Source: Paenarthrobacter ureafaciens (GTDB lineage Bacteria > Actinomycetota > Actinomycetes > Actinomycetales > Micrococcaceae). Taken from it: DNA of 64,000 nucleotides. This document shows positions 16,639 to 25,917 of this stretch, piece after piece. The stretch spans positions 1,674,001 to 1,738,000 of the forward strand of contig NZ_SBHM01000007.1 in NCBI RefSeq assembly GCF_004028095.1, read 5' to 3'. Below the pieces are notes generated by a model. The model saw only the letters and a list, made by a program, of their open reading frames with translations. It was not told where the DNA came from and did not search any database. Made by a program: the position numbers and the translations under genes. The stretch's first letter is position 1. Each line of letters opens with the position of its first letter.

Positions 16639-18360
16639 ATGGCACCCGCCGATTTCACAACAGGAGCCCGCCCGGTCAAAGCCGCCCGCGGCACGGAGCT
16701 CACCGCCAAGTCCTGGCAGACCGAAGCACCGCTGCGCATGCTGATGAACAACCTCGACCCCGAGGTCGCCGAGCGCCCTGACGATCTGGTGGTTTACGGC
16801 GGCACCGGCCGGGCCGTCCGTTCCTGGGATGCCTTCGACGCCATCACCCGGACCCTGGAAACCATGGAGAAGGACGAGACCCTTCTGGTCCAGTCCGGCA
16901 AGCCGGTGGGCGTGTTCCGCACCAACGAATGGGCGCCGCGCGTGCTGCTGGCCAACTCCAACCTGGTGGGGGACTGGGCAACGTGGCCGGAGTTCCGCCG
17001 GCTCGAGGCCGAGGGCCTGACCATGTACGGGCAGATGACTGCCGGTTCATGGATCTACATCGGCACCCAGGGCATCCTGCAGGGCACCTACGAGACCTTT
17101 GCCGCCGTCGGACGCAAGCTCGCTGAAGAGGGCCGCGTGGCCGCGGGGGCCGAGTCCGAGGGGCCGCTGGCCGGGACGCTGACCCTGACCGGCGGTTGTG
17201 GTGGCATGGGCGGCGCCCAGCCGCTCGCCGTCACGCTGAACGACGGCGCATGCCTGATCGTCGACGTCGACGAGACCCGCCTGCGCCGCCGCGCCGGCAA
17301 GCGCTACCTCGACGAGGTGGAAACCGACCTGGACACCGCCATCGCCAAGGTGCTCAAGGCCAAGGAAGAACGCCGCGGCTGGTCCGTGGGCTATGTGGGC
17401 AACGCCGCCGAGGTGTTCCCGGAACTGCTCCGCCGCCACAAGGCAGGCGAACTGACGATCGACATCGTCACTGACCAGACCTCCGCCCACGATCCGCTGT
17501 CCTACCTGCCCGAGGGCATCACGGTGGAAGAGTGGCACACCGAGGCTGCAGCCGACCCGGAGGGCTTCACCAAGAAAGCCCAGGCCTCCATGGCCCGCCA
17601 CGTACAGGCCATGGTGGAATTCCAGGACGCCGGGGCCGAGGTCTTCGACTACGGCAACTCCATCCGCGACGAAGCCCGCAAGGGTGGCTACAGCCGGGCC
17701 TTCGAGTTCCCCGGATTCGTCCCGGCCTACATCCGGCCGCTGTTCTGCGAAGGCCTTGGCCCGTTCCGCTGGGTGGCGCTCTCCGGAGACCCGGAAGACA
17801 TCCGCGTCACTGACGAGGCCATCAAGGAACTGTTCCCCGAGAACAAGCACCTGCACAAGTGGATCGACGCCGCCGCCGAGCGCGTGGAGTTCGAAGGCCT
17901 CCCGGCCCGCATCTGCTGGCTTGGCTATGGCGAGCGCCATAAGGCCGGCCTGCTCTTCAACAAGCTCGTGGCCGAAGGCAAGGTCAAGGCCCCGATCGTG
18001 ATCGGCCGCGACCACCTGGGCTCCGGTTCCGTCGCGTCTCCGTACCGCGAGACCGAGGCCATGAGGGACGGCTCGGACGCGATCGCCGACTGGCCGCTCC
18101 TGAACGCACTCACCGCGGCGTCCTCGGGCGCCACCTGGGTATCCATCCACCACGGCGGCGGCGTGGGAATCGGTCGCTCCATCCACACCGGCCAGGTCTC
18201 CGTGGCCGACGGCACCGAACTTGCTGCGGCAAAGCTGACCGCACTCCTGACCAACGACCCCGGCATGGGCGTCATCCGCCACGCCGACGCAGGCTACGAA
18301 CGCGCCATTGAGGTAGCCAAGGAACGCGGCGTCCGCATCCCCATGAATGAAGGTAAGTAA
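16639..18360 (+). CDS. hutU: Urocanate hydratase
   Basis: A 573-residue urocanase, which adds water to urocanate to give 4-imidazolone-5-propionate using tightly bound NAD+ in the cytoplasm (second step of histidine degradation). Visible family motifs are [47 protein letters not shown] and [13 protein letters not shown]. The Cys at about residue 426 in the last block is in the position of the catalytic cysteine of pseudomonad urocanase, and [11 protein letters not shown] contributes to NAD binding. It starts at ATG after GAGAAGGAG and is contiguous with hutH, whose ATG overlaps no coding bases. Confidence 0.97.
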   Translation: MAPADFTTGARPVKAARGTELTAKSWQTEAPLRMLMNNLDPEVAERPDDLVVYGGTGRAVRSWDAFDAITRTLETMEKDETLLVQSGKPVGVFRTNEWAPRVLLANSNLVGDWATWPEFRRLEAEGLTMYGQMTAGSWIYIGTQGILQGTYETFAAVGRKLAEEGRVAAGAESEGPLAGTLTLTGGCGGMGGAQPLAVTLNDGACLIVDVDETRLRRRAGKRYLDEVETDLDTAIAKVLKAKEERRGWSVGYVGNAAEVFPELLRRHKAGELTIDIVTDQTSAHDPLSYLPEGITVEEWHTEAAADPEGFTKKAQASMARHVQAMVEFQDAGAEVFDYGNSIRDEARKGGYSRAFEFPGFVPAYIRPLFCEGLGPFRWVALSGDPEDIRVTDEAIKELFPENKHLHKWIDAAAERVEFEGLPARICWLGYGERHKAGLLFNKLVAEGKVKAPIVIGRDHLGSGSVASPYRETEAMRDGSDAIADWPLLNALTAASSGATWVSIHHGGGVGIGRSIHTGQVSVADGTELAAAKLTALLTNDPGMGVIRHADAGYERAIEVAKERGVRIPMNEGK

Positions 18361-19953
18361 ATGACTATAACCTCGAACGAACAACTCACGGTGACCCTCG
18401 GCTCCAGCGGGGTAACCCCGGAAGACGTCGTCGCCGTCGCACGCCACGGCGCCAAGGTGACCGTGTCCCCGGAGGCCCTGGACACCGTCGCCAAGGTCCG
18501 TGCCCACATTGACGGGCTCGCCACCAGCGACGTCCCCGCCTATGGCATCTCCACGGGCTTCGGCGCGCTGGCCAACCGCCACATCCCCAACGACCTCCGC
18601 ACCCAGTTGCAGAAGTCGCTGATCCGCAGCCACGCTGCCGGCATGGGACCCGCGGTGGAGCGGGAAGTCATCCGCGGCATCATGTTCCTCCGCGCCAAGA
18701 CCCTCGCGTCCGGCCGGACGGGTGTCCGTCCCGTGGTTCTGCAGACCATGGTGGATGTCCTCAATGCAGGCATCACCCCGGTGGTCCGCGAGTTCGGTTC
18801 GTTGGGCTGCTCCGGCGACCTCGCACCGCTGTCCCACTGTGCGCTGGTTCTCATGGGTGAGGGCGAAGCAACAGGGCCCGACGGCGAACTGTACGGCGCC
18901 GAGGGCAAGGCACCTGTTGCTGAGCTGCTCGCGCAGCACGGCATCGAGCCGGTCACGCTCGCTGAGAAGGAGGGCCTGGCCCTCGTCAACGGCACCGAGG
19001 GCATGCTGGGAATGCTGCTCATGGCCATCGCCGATCTCCGCGTCCTGCTGGCGACGGCCGATGTCACCGCAGCCCTCAGCGTGGAGGCCCTCCTTGGCAC
19101 TGACCAGGTATTCCTTCCCGAGCTGCACGCAGCCCTGCGTCCCCACCCGGGCCAGGCTGCCAGCGCGGACAACATGCTCCGGGTGCTGTCCAACTCACCG
19201 ATCGTGGCTTCCCACCGGATCAACGACACCAAGGTTCAGGACGCCTACTCGCTCCGTTGCGCACCGCAGGTTGCCGGAGCAGTCCGCGACACCGTGGACC
19301 ATGCCGCCTTGGTGGCTTCCCGCGAACTCGCCGCAGCCATCGACAACCCGGTGGTCCTTCCCGACGGCCGTGTAACGTCCAACGGCAACTTCCACGGCGC
19401 ACCCGTGGCCTACGTGCTGGACTTCCTTGCCATCGCTGTTGCTGACCTCAGCTCCATTGCCGAGCGACGCACGGACCGCATGCTGGATCCGGCCCGTTCC
19501 CACGGCCTCCCGGCATTTCTTGCCGCGGATCCGGGCGTGGATTCGGGCCTGATGATTGCCCAGTACACGCAGGCCGGCCTTGTTTCCGACAACAAGCGGC
19601 TCGCTGTTCCGGCGTCGGTGGACTCCATACCGAGCTCCGCCATGCAGGAGGATCACGTCTCCATGGGCTGGCACGCGGCGCGGAAGCTGCGCAAGGCCGT
19701 GGAGAACCTCCGGCGGGTGCTCGCCGTCGAACTGGTCACCAGCGCACGCGCCCTGGACATCCGGACGCAGCTCTCCGACGGCGAACTCACCCCGGGTCCG
19801 GCGGGTACCGCCGTGATCGGGGTGCTTCGGGAAGTGGTGCAGGGGCCGGGCACGGACCGGTTCCTGTCGCCCGAACTGGAAGCGGCTGACCGCCTGGTTG
19901 GCTCCGGTGCGGTCCGCGCGGCCGCCGAATCCGCCGTCGGGGTTTTGGCCTGA
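18361..19953 (+). CDS. hutH: Histidine ammonia-lyase
   Basis: A 530-residue histidine ammonia-lyase, which removes ammonia from L-histidine to form urocanate (first step of the pathway). The self-forming MIO electrophile lies in GSLGCSGDLAPLSH. Here the triad is Cys150-Ser151-Gly152 rather than the Ala-Ser-Gly of enterobacterial and pseudomonad enzymes; Cys-Ser-Gly is known in actinobacterial members. Other family blocks are GVRPVVLQTMVDVLNAGITP, NGTEGMLGMLLMAI and NNPVV-like IDNPVVLPDGRVTSNGNFHG. The gene follows hutU directly and is probably co-transcribed with it. A strong hairpin follows at 19990. Confidence 0.97.
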   Translation: MTITSNEQLTVTLGSSGVTPEDVVAVARHGAKVTVSPEALDTVAKVRAHIDGLATSDVPAYGISTGFGALANRHIPNDLRTQLQKSLIRSHAAGMGPAVEREVIRGIMFLRAKTLASGRTGVRPVVLQTMVDVLNAGITPVVREFGSLGCSGDLAPLSHCALVLMGEGEATGPDGELYGAEGKAPVAELLAQHGIEPVTLAEKEGLALVNGTEGMLGMLLMAIADLRVLLATADVTAALSVEALLGTDQVFLPELHAALRPHPGQAASADNMLRVLSNSPIVASHRINDTKVQDAYSLRCAPQVAGAVRDTVDHAALVASRELAAAIDNPVVLPDGRVTSNGNFHGAPVAYVLDFLAIAVADLSSIAERRTDRMLDPARSHGLPAFLAADPGVDSGLMIAQYTQAGLVSDNKRLAVPASVDSIPSSAMQEDHVSMGWHAARKLRKAVENLRRVLAVELVTSARALDIRTQLSDGELTPGPAGTAVIGVLREVVQGPGTDRFLSPELEAADRLVGSGAVRAAAESAVGVLA

Positions 19954-19989
19954 CGTCGAATAAAACGCTCATTTGAGCGGCAAATTTGT

Positions 19990-20030
19990 CACGCCCCGGA
20001 AATTGTTCGCAACGCAACGTCCGGGGCGTG
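19990..20030 (+). terminator. Probable terminator hairpin after hutUH
   Basis: Perfect arms CACGCCCCGGA and TCCGGGGCGTG, extendable on both sides through TTTG/CAAA with one wobble, enclose a 19-base loop. It lies 37 bp after the hutH stop. There is no T-run, so the efficiency of intrinsic termination is uncertain. Confidence 0.5.
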
Positions 20031-20141
20031 GCAAATGTAGTAATACTTATGGTGTACGTCACGTCCGGCGACAACGGTGTCCCGGGCTTGACGGTCAAGT
20101 GAATAACTAACAGAGAACATCCACAAAGGGGTAGAAGTTCA

Positions 20142-20390
20142 ATGAAGGCACGGGGAGCAGTACTTTCCAGAAGAAGCGCACACGCGGCAACGGTTGCCGA
20201 CTGGAGGCAGCTGAAGGTCGGGGAGCGGGTGGAAGTCATCAAGTACGCCCACGTGATCGCAGCCGGTCTGGTGGAAGAGGTCTCCCTGAGCGGCAACGTG
20301 TTGTGGCTCGAGCATTCGGGACCCGGCGTCACCGAAGAGGGCAAGGAACTTTTCATGAAGTCCGACGGCGTGATCCTCCGCCGCGCCTAA
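20142..20390 (+). CDS. Small hypothetical protein (82 aa)
   Basis: An 82-residue soluble protein with a basic N-terminus and a strand-rich core (VGERVEVIKYAHVIAAGLVEEVSLSGNVLWLEHSG), suggestive of a small beta-barrel, followed by LFMKSDGVILRRA. The ATG follows AAAGGGG at about eleven bases. No family is recognised. It lies in its own transcription unit between the hut hairpin and palindrome B copy 2; an A/T-rich stretch around 20038-20050 could hold its promoter. Confidence 0.7.
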   Translation: MKARGAVLSRRSAHAATVADWRQLKVGERVEVIKYAHVIAAGLVEEVSLSGNVLWLEHSGPGVTEEGKELFMKSDGVILRRA

Positions 20391-20417
20391 GCACCCTCCT
20401 TCACCCAAGCGCCCAAG

Positions 20418-20487
20418 CACCCAACTAGGTCGCATTACCGCGCGTTTTGAACGCTCAAAACGCGCAGTAATGCGACCTGGATGGGTG
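20418..20487. repeat. Long palindromic element, family B copy 2
   Basis: The left arm CACCCAACTAGGTCGCATTA followed by CCGCGCGTTTTGA is mirrored by TCAAAACGCGCAG followed by TAATGCGACCTGGATGGGTG, with three mismatches and a short loop. It shares the outer arms (CCCAACTnGnTCGCATTA) with copy 1 at 16459, whereas the inner stem differs completely yet remains self-complementary. Confidence 0.85.
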
Positions 20488-20501
20488 CCGCTTAACCGAC
20501 A

Positions 20502-20555
20502 AACCGGGGCCTGTCCCTTCCGCGGGTAGTAGTGCGGAAGGGACAGGCCCCGGTT
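20502..20555. terminator. Strong bidirectional terminator hairpin
   Basis: A perfect 22-bp stem from AACCGGGGCCTGTCC through CTTCCGC, mirrored by GCGGAAGG through CCCCGGTT, encloses a 10-base loop. It lies between the convergent small-protein genes ending at 20390 and 20586. AA precedes and T-rich sequence follows the stem, as expected for a terminator working in both directions. Confidence 0.75.
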
Positions 20556-20585
20556 GTGTTTCGCTGCGAGCTGCTGAAGAGCGGC

Positions 20586-20807
20586 TCAGGCAGCGAGGAC
20601 TTCGTGGGTCTGACCGAAGGGAACGGATTCGTCCAGGGCCACGGTGTAGGTGCCGGGCTCGTGCCGGGTCACCAGGATGCCGCAGTTGGCGTCTGCAGCG
20701 GCGCTCTCAATGAGGGCATCCACGGCACGGTCAAGTCCGTCGTGGATTTCGTCTGCCTTCGAAAAGGACAGGCGAATCTCGCGTTCTACTGTCGTAGCAG
20801 TGGTCAT
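20586..20807 (-). CDS. Small hypothetical protein (73 aa)
   Basis: A 73-residue soluble protein that starts at ATG seven bases after an AGGAGG ribosome binding site, which decides this start over an in-frame GTG/ATG 15 codons upstream. The sequence has an amphipathic helix with regularly spaced acidic residues (KADEIHDGLDRAVDALIESAAAD) followed by short strands (CGILVTRHEPGTYTVALDESVPFG). No family is recognised. It is transcribed towards the strong terminator at 20502 and lies about 100 bp beyond the 3' end of the glutamate dehydrogenase gene on the same strand. Confidence 0.7.
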   Translation of the reverse strand: MTTATTVEREIRLSFSKADEIHDGLDRAVDALIESAAADANCGILVTRHEPGTYTVALDESVPFGQTHEVLAA

Positions 20808-20910
20808 TTGGGGGCCTCCTCTTACTTGTCGCATGCGAGGGCGACCCGACAATCATAAAACCTTCAAGCCAATTATTTGTAAGATGACTGGCAACCATGT
20901 GATCCGTGTC

Positions 20911-23900
20911 TCATCTCCGGACCATTGCCCGGAGCAGTTTAACGGCCACTGACAGGGCTGCGATATCCATGGGTCCGGGCTTGATCGCCTCTTGGATGGT
21001 CTCCTGGATCCGCGTCAGTTGTTCGATGTTTCCGCGCTCCCAGTCCATGATCCGCTCCACGGGGTCATGGGCAGCAGCCGGGGAACGGGGTGTGTGGCGG
21101 ACAACCGCCCGGGTCATGTCCGCCAGCACGAGGTACATGTCGTCCCGCAGGGCAGCACGCGCAAGGGATTCCCAGTGGGTGTCACGGGGGAGCCGGGTGA
21201 TGTGCTGCAGCAGACGGATGGCCGAGATCCGCTCGAACACGGCAAAGTACACCTCGGCCACAGCCTCTGCGGGTTCCTGAAGCTCTTCGGCAATCGCCGC
21301 GATGTCCAGCAGCCCGTAGCTGACCAGCAACTCGGAGGCACGGAGCCCCAGCTGATGAGGCAGCCCCACGGCGTCCGAGTGGGCAAGAAGGTCCAGCGAA
21401 AAGCTCAAGTTGAATCCATGCAGGAAGCGCGTGAAGTTTGACCGCATCAATGCCATGGGGCTTTCCAGTCGGGCAAACGCATCGGCTACGGGCTTGTCGC
21501 GGAAGTCGTGGGTGACGTACCAACGCACTGAACGGTCCAGCAGGCGTCGCATGTCCAAAGCGACCGCCGCTCCATGCTCAGTGGGGATGTTCGCTGGAAT
21601 TGCCGCTATTGCCTCTGTCACCGCATCAAAATCCCAGATCCGGCGCATGACGACGAATCCACGGGCCACTGCCGCAGCGGACACGGTGGTTTCCTCCATG
21701 GCCCTGAAGGCGAAGGAAATCCCGCCCACGTTGATCATGTCGTTGGCTACCACCGTGGCCACGATTTCCCGGCGGAGGGGATGGGTGGCAAGGTGCTCGC
21801 CGAACCTTTCGGAGAGCTGCTTGGGGAAGTAGGAATGGAGGGTTTGCGAGAACCACGGATCATCGGCCAGTCCACCGTCGGTCAGCTCCCGGGCGAGCTC
21901 GATCTTGGCGTAGGCCGCCAGCACTGCCAGTTCCGGGGTGGTCAGGCCCTTGCCCGTAAGGACCCGGGCGCGCAGCTCTTCGTTGGACGGCAGGGATTCC
22001 AGTTTCCGGTCCATGTCCGTCACCGATTCCAGCCAGTCCATGGTCCGTTCGAAGCTGGGGCTCCACTCCAGGGCCAGCTGTTTGTCGTTGACCAGGAGGG
22101 TGTTCTGGTGGTCGTTGGTTTTCAGGACGAGCCGCCCTACTTCGGTTTGGAGGTCCTGCAGGAACGCCGTGCGTTCGGCCGCGGGCATCCTTCCGGCGGA
22201 GATCATGCGGTCAAGGAAGATCTTGATGTTCACCTCGTGGTCCGAGCATTCAACCCCGGCGGAATTGTCGATCGCATCCGTGTTCACGAGGATCCCGGCC
22301 AGGGCAGCTTCGATCCTGCCGCGCTGGGTCACGCCAAGGTTCCCGCCCTCGGCGATGATGTGCGTGCGGAGCTGCGTGGCATCCACGCGGATAGCGTCGT
22401 TGGACTTGTCTCCCACGTCCGCGTTGGTTTCCGTGGAAGCCTTCACGTAGGTTCCGATCCCGCCGTTGTACACGAGGTCCGCCGGTGCCGTTAGTACGGC
22501 GCGCAGAAGCTCCGGCGGGGTCATCGCCGTCGTGTTTTCCTGCAGGCCCAAGGCAACGCGCACTTGTTCGCTGATCCGGATGGACTTTTCCGAGCGGGCG
22601 AACACGCCACCGCCGGGGCTCAGTTTGCTGGCATCGTAGTCCGCCCAGGACGAGCGGGGCAGTGTGAAGAGCCTCTCCCGTTCCGCGTAGGAAGCAAGCG
22701 GGTCAGGGTTGGGGTCCAGGAAGATGTGCCGGTGGTCGAACGCTGCCACCAGCTTGATGTGGTTGGACAGGAGCATGCCGTTGCCGAAGACGTCACCGCT
22801 CATGTCCCCGATCCCCACCACGGTGAAGTCTTCTGCGCGGGAGTCGATCATCAGCTCGCTGAAGTGGTGGCGTACCGATTCCCAGGCGCCCCGGGCGGTG
22901 ATGCCCATCTGTTTGTGGTCGTAGCCCACCGATCCGCCCGACGCGAAGGCATCACCCAACCAGAAGCCGTACTCCGCTGCTATGGCGTTGGCGAGGTCGG
23001 AGAAGGCAGCCGTCCCCTTGTCCGCGGCAACCACAAGGTAGTAGTCGGCGCCGTCGTGCCTCACCACCCGGGGCGGCGGCACGACGCGGCCGGCCGGTCC
23101 GCCGTCGGGGTCCGGCACCAGGTTGTCCGTCACGTCCAGCAGGCCACGGATGAAAGTGCGGTAGCTTTCCTGGCCCTCGGCGAGCCACGCGGCCCGGTCT
23201 TCTGCCGGGTCCGGGAGCCGTTTGGGGAAGAACCCGCCTTTGGCGCCGGTAGGGACGATCACCGCGTTCTTCACGGTCTGTGCCTTCACCAGTCCCAGGA
23301 CTTCCGTGCGGAAATCCTCCCGCCGGTCCGACCAGCGCAAACCTCCCCGCGCGATCGCTCCAAAGCGCAAGTGAACGCCCTCGACGCGTGGCGAGTACAC
23401 CCAGATCTCAAACTTCGGCCGCGGTGCCGGCGCAGCAGGGATACCGGCGGGGCTGACCTTGAAACTGAGGCAGGGCCTGTCCAGGTAGAAGTTGGTCCGC
23501 AGGGTGGCCTCCACCAGGCTGGCCAGGGAACGCAACAGCCTGTCGGCATCAAGGACGGGGACGGCGTCGATGGCTTCGGCGAGCCTGGCCCGCGCTGCGT
23601 GGACGGCCTGTGTCCGGTGGCTCAGTTCACTGCTGCCCTCTTCAAACACATCCCCGTCGCCCGTGTGCGCACCCGGGTCCGGTTCGAACAGGTCAGCCGC
23701 GATCAGGTCCGGGTTGAATTTGGCTTCGAACAGTTCCAACAGCGCGCGGGTTGCCGCCGGGTTGGTCCGGAGGGTCTCCGCCATGAAGCTGTACGAATTG
23801 GCACTGCCCAATTGCCGCAAATACTTGGCATAGGCCCGCAGCACGGCAACATGCCGCCAACCCAGGCCCTCCCGAATGACCAACGCATCAAAGGCGTCCG

Positions 23901-25833
23901 ACTCCGAGTCCCCGCGCATCGCCGCCTGGAACGCCACGGCGAGCAAATGACCCGTTGCGACGGGATCCACGCCCCGCGGGTACTTCAAGCCCAGGTCGTA
24001 GAGGAAGAACTGCCTTCCATCGGCCCGCTGGACATCGAACGGCCGTTGGTCCAGCACTTGGAGACCCAGATTGTGGAACAACGGGAGGATCTGGGTGAGG
24101 CTCTTGGGCCGGGTCAGGTAAAGGCGCACGCGGGCGTCCTCAGCCAGGACTGCGGTGCCCGGACGGGTGTACACGGACAAGATGGGGTCCTGTTCATCCT
24201 CGCCGGGAAGGAAACTCTCAAACCGCGCGATGTCCGCTACCGCGTCCTCCACTTCATAGTCCGCTTTGTAGCTGGCTGGAAAAGCAGCGGCCCACAGCCC
24301 GGAAAGCCGGCCGGCCTCCTCCCGCGGGTAGGCGGCCTGAAGCGCCTCGTCCAGACCTTGGGCCCAGGAACGCGTGGCGGCAATGATGCGCTGCTCCAGC
24401 GCGGCGGAATCGACGACGGCGGATGGCGCCTCGTGCGGGCCGGCGCCAGGTGGGGGTGTGCCGGCGTCTGCTCTGTGCTGGCTGGATCCTGACGGCGCCG
24501 CCGGGAGCAGGATCCGGAAGAAGACCCTGGCCATTGCGGATTCGCCCAAGCGCAACTCGAACTCGATGTCATCCGAGCCGAACGCTTCACGCAGTTCCCG
24601 TTCGATGTTCAGGCGAACGGCTGTGTTGTAACGACGGCGCGGTAGGAACACCAAAGCAGTCATGAACCGGCCGAACGAATCGGGACGAAGGAACAGCCGG
24701 GTGCTGTGCAGCTCCTGCAAGCGGAGAATGTCCCGGGCGTGCAGGGCCAACTGCGATGCCTCTATGTGGAACAGCTCGTCCCGTGGGTAGGCGTCCATCA
24801 CGGCCAGGAGTTCCTTGCCGTGATGCGATGAGGCCGGGTAGCCCAAAGTCCGCAACGCCTCGGACACGGTGTCCCGGATGACAGGGATGTCCAGCACCGG
24901 GTGGGCCGAGGAGCTGGGAGAGAACAAGCCCACGAAGGTGTGTTCCCGGGCGGCGGGCGTCCTTACCGTTACTTCGTCGAGGTAGGCATGACGGAGGACC
25001 GTGGAACGTTTGGTGGACTTGGTGAGCGTTAGGAGTGGGCCCTGCACCGTGGTGGGACTGTTGGGGTCTCCGGGCTCGCGCAGGATCCCCAGGCCGCCGC
25101 TCTGCCCGATTGAAGCGCCGGAGCCGGCGGCGCGGGAGGTCGATCCGCCGGAGCCGCCGGCCCGGTAGCCCAGGAAGACGAAGTTTCCCGCGTCCAACCA
25201 TCGCAACAGCTGCTGTGCTTCACGGGAATCCTTCACTGCATCTTCGCCCGAGCCTGTGCCGGCTTCCAGCTCCGCGAGTGTCTGCTCCAAACCTGCGTGC
25301 ATGGCGTCGGCATCTTCCGCGGCGGCCTGCACATCCTTCAACACGGCATGTATCCGGGCAATCAGGAGTTCGGTGCCGTCCTCGTCCGCCAAGCGCGGGA
25401 TGTCCAGCGCCATCCACGCTTCGGTGCGGTCGCCGTCGTCGTGCGTTGCCGGGGAAGGCGCCACCCCGGTGGGCAATCCCGTGCGGTGCGGACCGCTGCG
25501 GATTCGGGTGAGCCGGTGCGTTGCAGGGTCCCGTTCGACGCGGAACACCGGGTGGACCAAGAGCCGGATGGACGAGGTGTCCCGGGCAATCTCGGCCGTG
25601 ACGGAGGGGAGAAGGTACGGCAGGTCATCCGCGACGATCGCCACCACGCTGGAATCGGTCTCGTGGAGGATGCCTACCAGGGCCTGCCCAGGCTCGCGGC
25701 GCTCGGCCAGTGTCCGATGGTAGCGGGCCCGCTCAAGGAGTGTCTCCGGAGTGTAATTGCGGACGTCGTCGTCCGATACGTGTTCGTAGTAGTCGGTCAG
25801 GAACCCATCGGCCGGCTCATTCCCGGGTGCCAT
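20911..25833 (-). CDS. gdh: NAD-specific glutamate dehydrogenase, 180-kDa class
   Basis: A 1640-residue enzyme of the large NAD-glutamate dehydrogenase class first described in Streptomyces (about 1650 residues). It catalyses oxidative deamination of glutamate to 2-oxoglutarate. The N-terminal 700 residues form the regulatory ACT-like region. The catalytic core begins at about residue 830 with RGGLRWSDRREDFRTEVLGL, then QTVKNAVIVPTGAKGGFF, which carries catalytic lysines. The dinucleotide-binding part includes VVGIGDMSGDVFGNGM and NGGIGTYVKAS. The C-terminal 350 residues are helical. The gene is intact and complete. Its place between hutH and hutG fits channelling of histidine-derived glutamate into the TCA cycle. 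Confidence 0.95.
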   Translation of the reverse strand: MAPGNEPADGFLTDYYEHVSDDDVRNYTPETLLERARYHRTLAERREPGQALVGILHETDSSVVAIVADDLPYLLPSVTAEIARDTSSIRLLVHPVFRVERDPATHRLTRIRSGPHRTGLPTGVAPSPATHDDGDRTEAWMALDIPRLADEDGTELLIARIHAVLKDVQAAAEDADAMHAGLEQTLAELEAGTGSGEDAVKDSREAQQLLRWLDAGNFVFLGYRAGGSGGSTSRAAGSGASIGQSGGLGILREPGDPNSPTTVQGPLLTLTKSTKRSTVLRHAYLDEVTVRTPAAREHTFVGLFSPSSSAHPVLDIPVIRDTVSEALRTLGYPASSHHGKELLAVMDAYPRDELFHIEASQLALHARDILRLQELHSTRLFLRPDSFGRFMTALVFLPRRRYNTAVRLNIERELREAFGSDDIEFELRLGESAMARVFFRILLPAAPSGSSQHRADAGTPPPGAGPHEAPSAVVDSAALEQRIIAATRSWAQGLDEALQAAYPREEAGRLSGLWAAAFPASYKADYEVEDAVADIARFESFLPGEDEQDPILSVYTRPGTAVLAEDARVRLYLTRPKSLTQILPLFHNLGLQVLDQRPFDVQRADGRQFFLYDLGLKYPRGVDPVATGHLLAVAFQAAMRGDSESDAFDALVIREGLGWRHVAVLRAYAKYLRQLGSANSYSFMAETLRTNPAATRALLELFEAKFNPDLIAADLFEPDPGAHTGDGDVFEEGSSELSHRTQAVHAARARLAEAIDAVPVLDADRLLRSLASLVEATLRTNFYLDRPCLSFKVSPAGIPAAPAPRPKFEIWVYSPRVEGVHLRFGAIARGGLRWSDRREDFRTEVLGLVKAQTVKNAVIVPTGAKGGFFPKRLPDPAEDRAAWLAEGQESYRTFIRGLLDVTDNLVPDPDGGPAGRVVPPPRVVRHDGADYYLVVAADKGTAAFSDLANAIAAEYGFWLGDAFASGGSVGYDHKQMGITARGAWESVRHHFSELMIDSRAEDFTVVGIGDMSGDVFGNGMLLSNHIKLVAAFDHRHIFLDPNPDPLASYAERERLFTLPRSSWADYDASKLSPGGGVFARSEKSIRISEQVRVALGLQENTTAMTPPELLRAVLTAPADLVYNGGIGTYVKASTETNADVGDKSNDAIRVDATQLRTHIIAEGGNLGVTQRGRIEAALAGILVNTDAIDNSAGVECSDHEVNIKIFLDRMISAGRMPAAERTAFLQDLQTEVGRLVLKTNDHQNTLLVNDKQLALEWSPSFERTMDWLESVTDMDRKLESLPSNEELRARVLTGKGLTTPELAVLAAYAKIELARELTDGGLADDPWFSQTLHSYFPKQLSERFGEHLATHPLRREIVATVVANDMINVGGISFAFRAMEETTVSAAAVARGFVVMRRIWDFDAVTEAIAAIPANIPTEHGAAVALDMRRLLDRSVRWYVTHDFRDKPVADAFARLESPMALMRSNFTRFLHGFNLSFSLDLLAHSDAVGLPHQLGLRASELLVSYGLLDIAAIAEELQEPAEAVAEVYFAVFERISAIRLLQHITRLPRDTHWESLARAALRDDMYLVLADMTRAVVRHTPRSPAAAHDPVERIMDWERGNIEQLTRIQETIQEAIKPGPMDIAALSVAVKLLRAMVRR

Positions 25834-25855
25834 GCTTTCATGATCGCCCTAAACC

Positions 25856-25917
25856 CCGCGAGATGACACTTAATGGCAATGTTTGGGCCGGACATTGCCA
25901 TTAAATGCCATCTCGAG
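25856..25917. repeat. Long palindromic element, family A copy 3
   Basis: Arms CCGCGAGATGACACTTAATG plus GCAATGT and ACATTGC plus CATTAAATGCCATCTCG enclose a short GC loop. It lies between the gdh start and the 3' end of the upstream membrane-protein gene on the same strand. Its right arm encodes the last residues RDGI and the TAA stop of that gene, in the same frame in which copy 1 terminates the LysR gene. Confidence 0.85.

Noticed and set aside
17047..19146. 699-codon open frame on the minus strand across hutU and hutH
   Set aside because: It is antisense to two unmistakable enzymes; it arises from high third-position GC and shows no family motif.
22564..24492. 642-codon open frame on the plus strand inside the glutamate dehydrogenase gene
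   Set aside because: Antisense shadow of a fully conserved gene; no ribosome binding site or recognisable domain.
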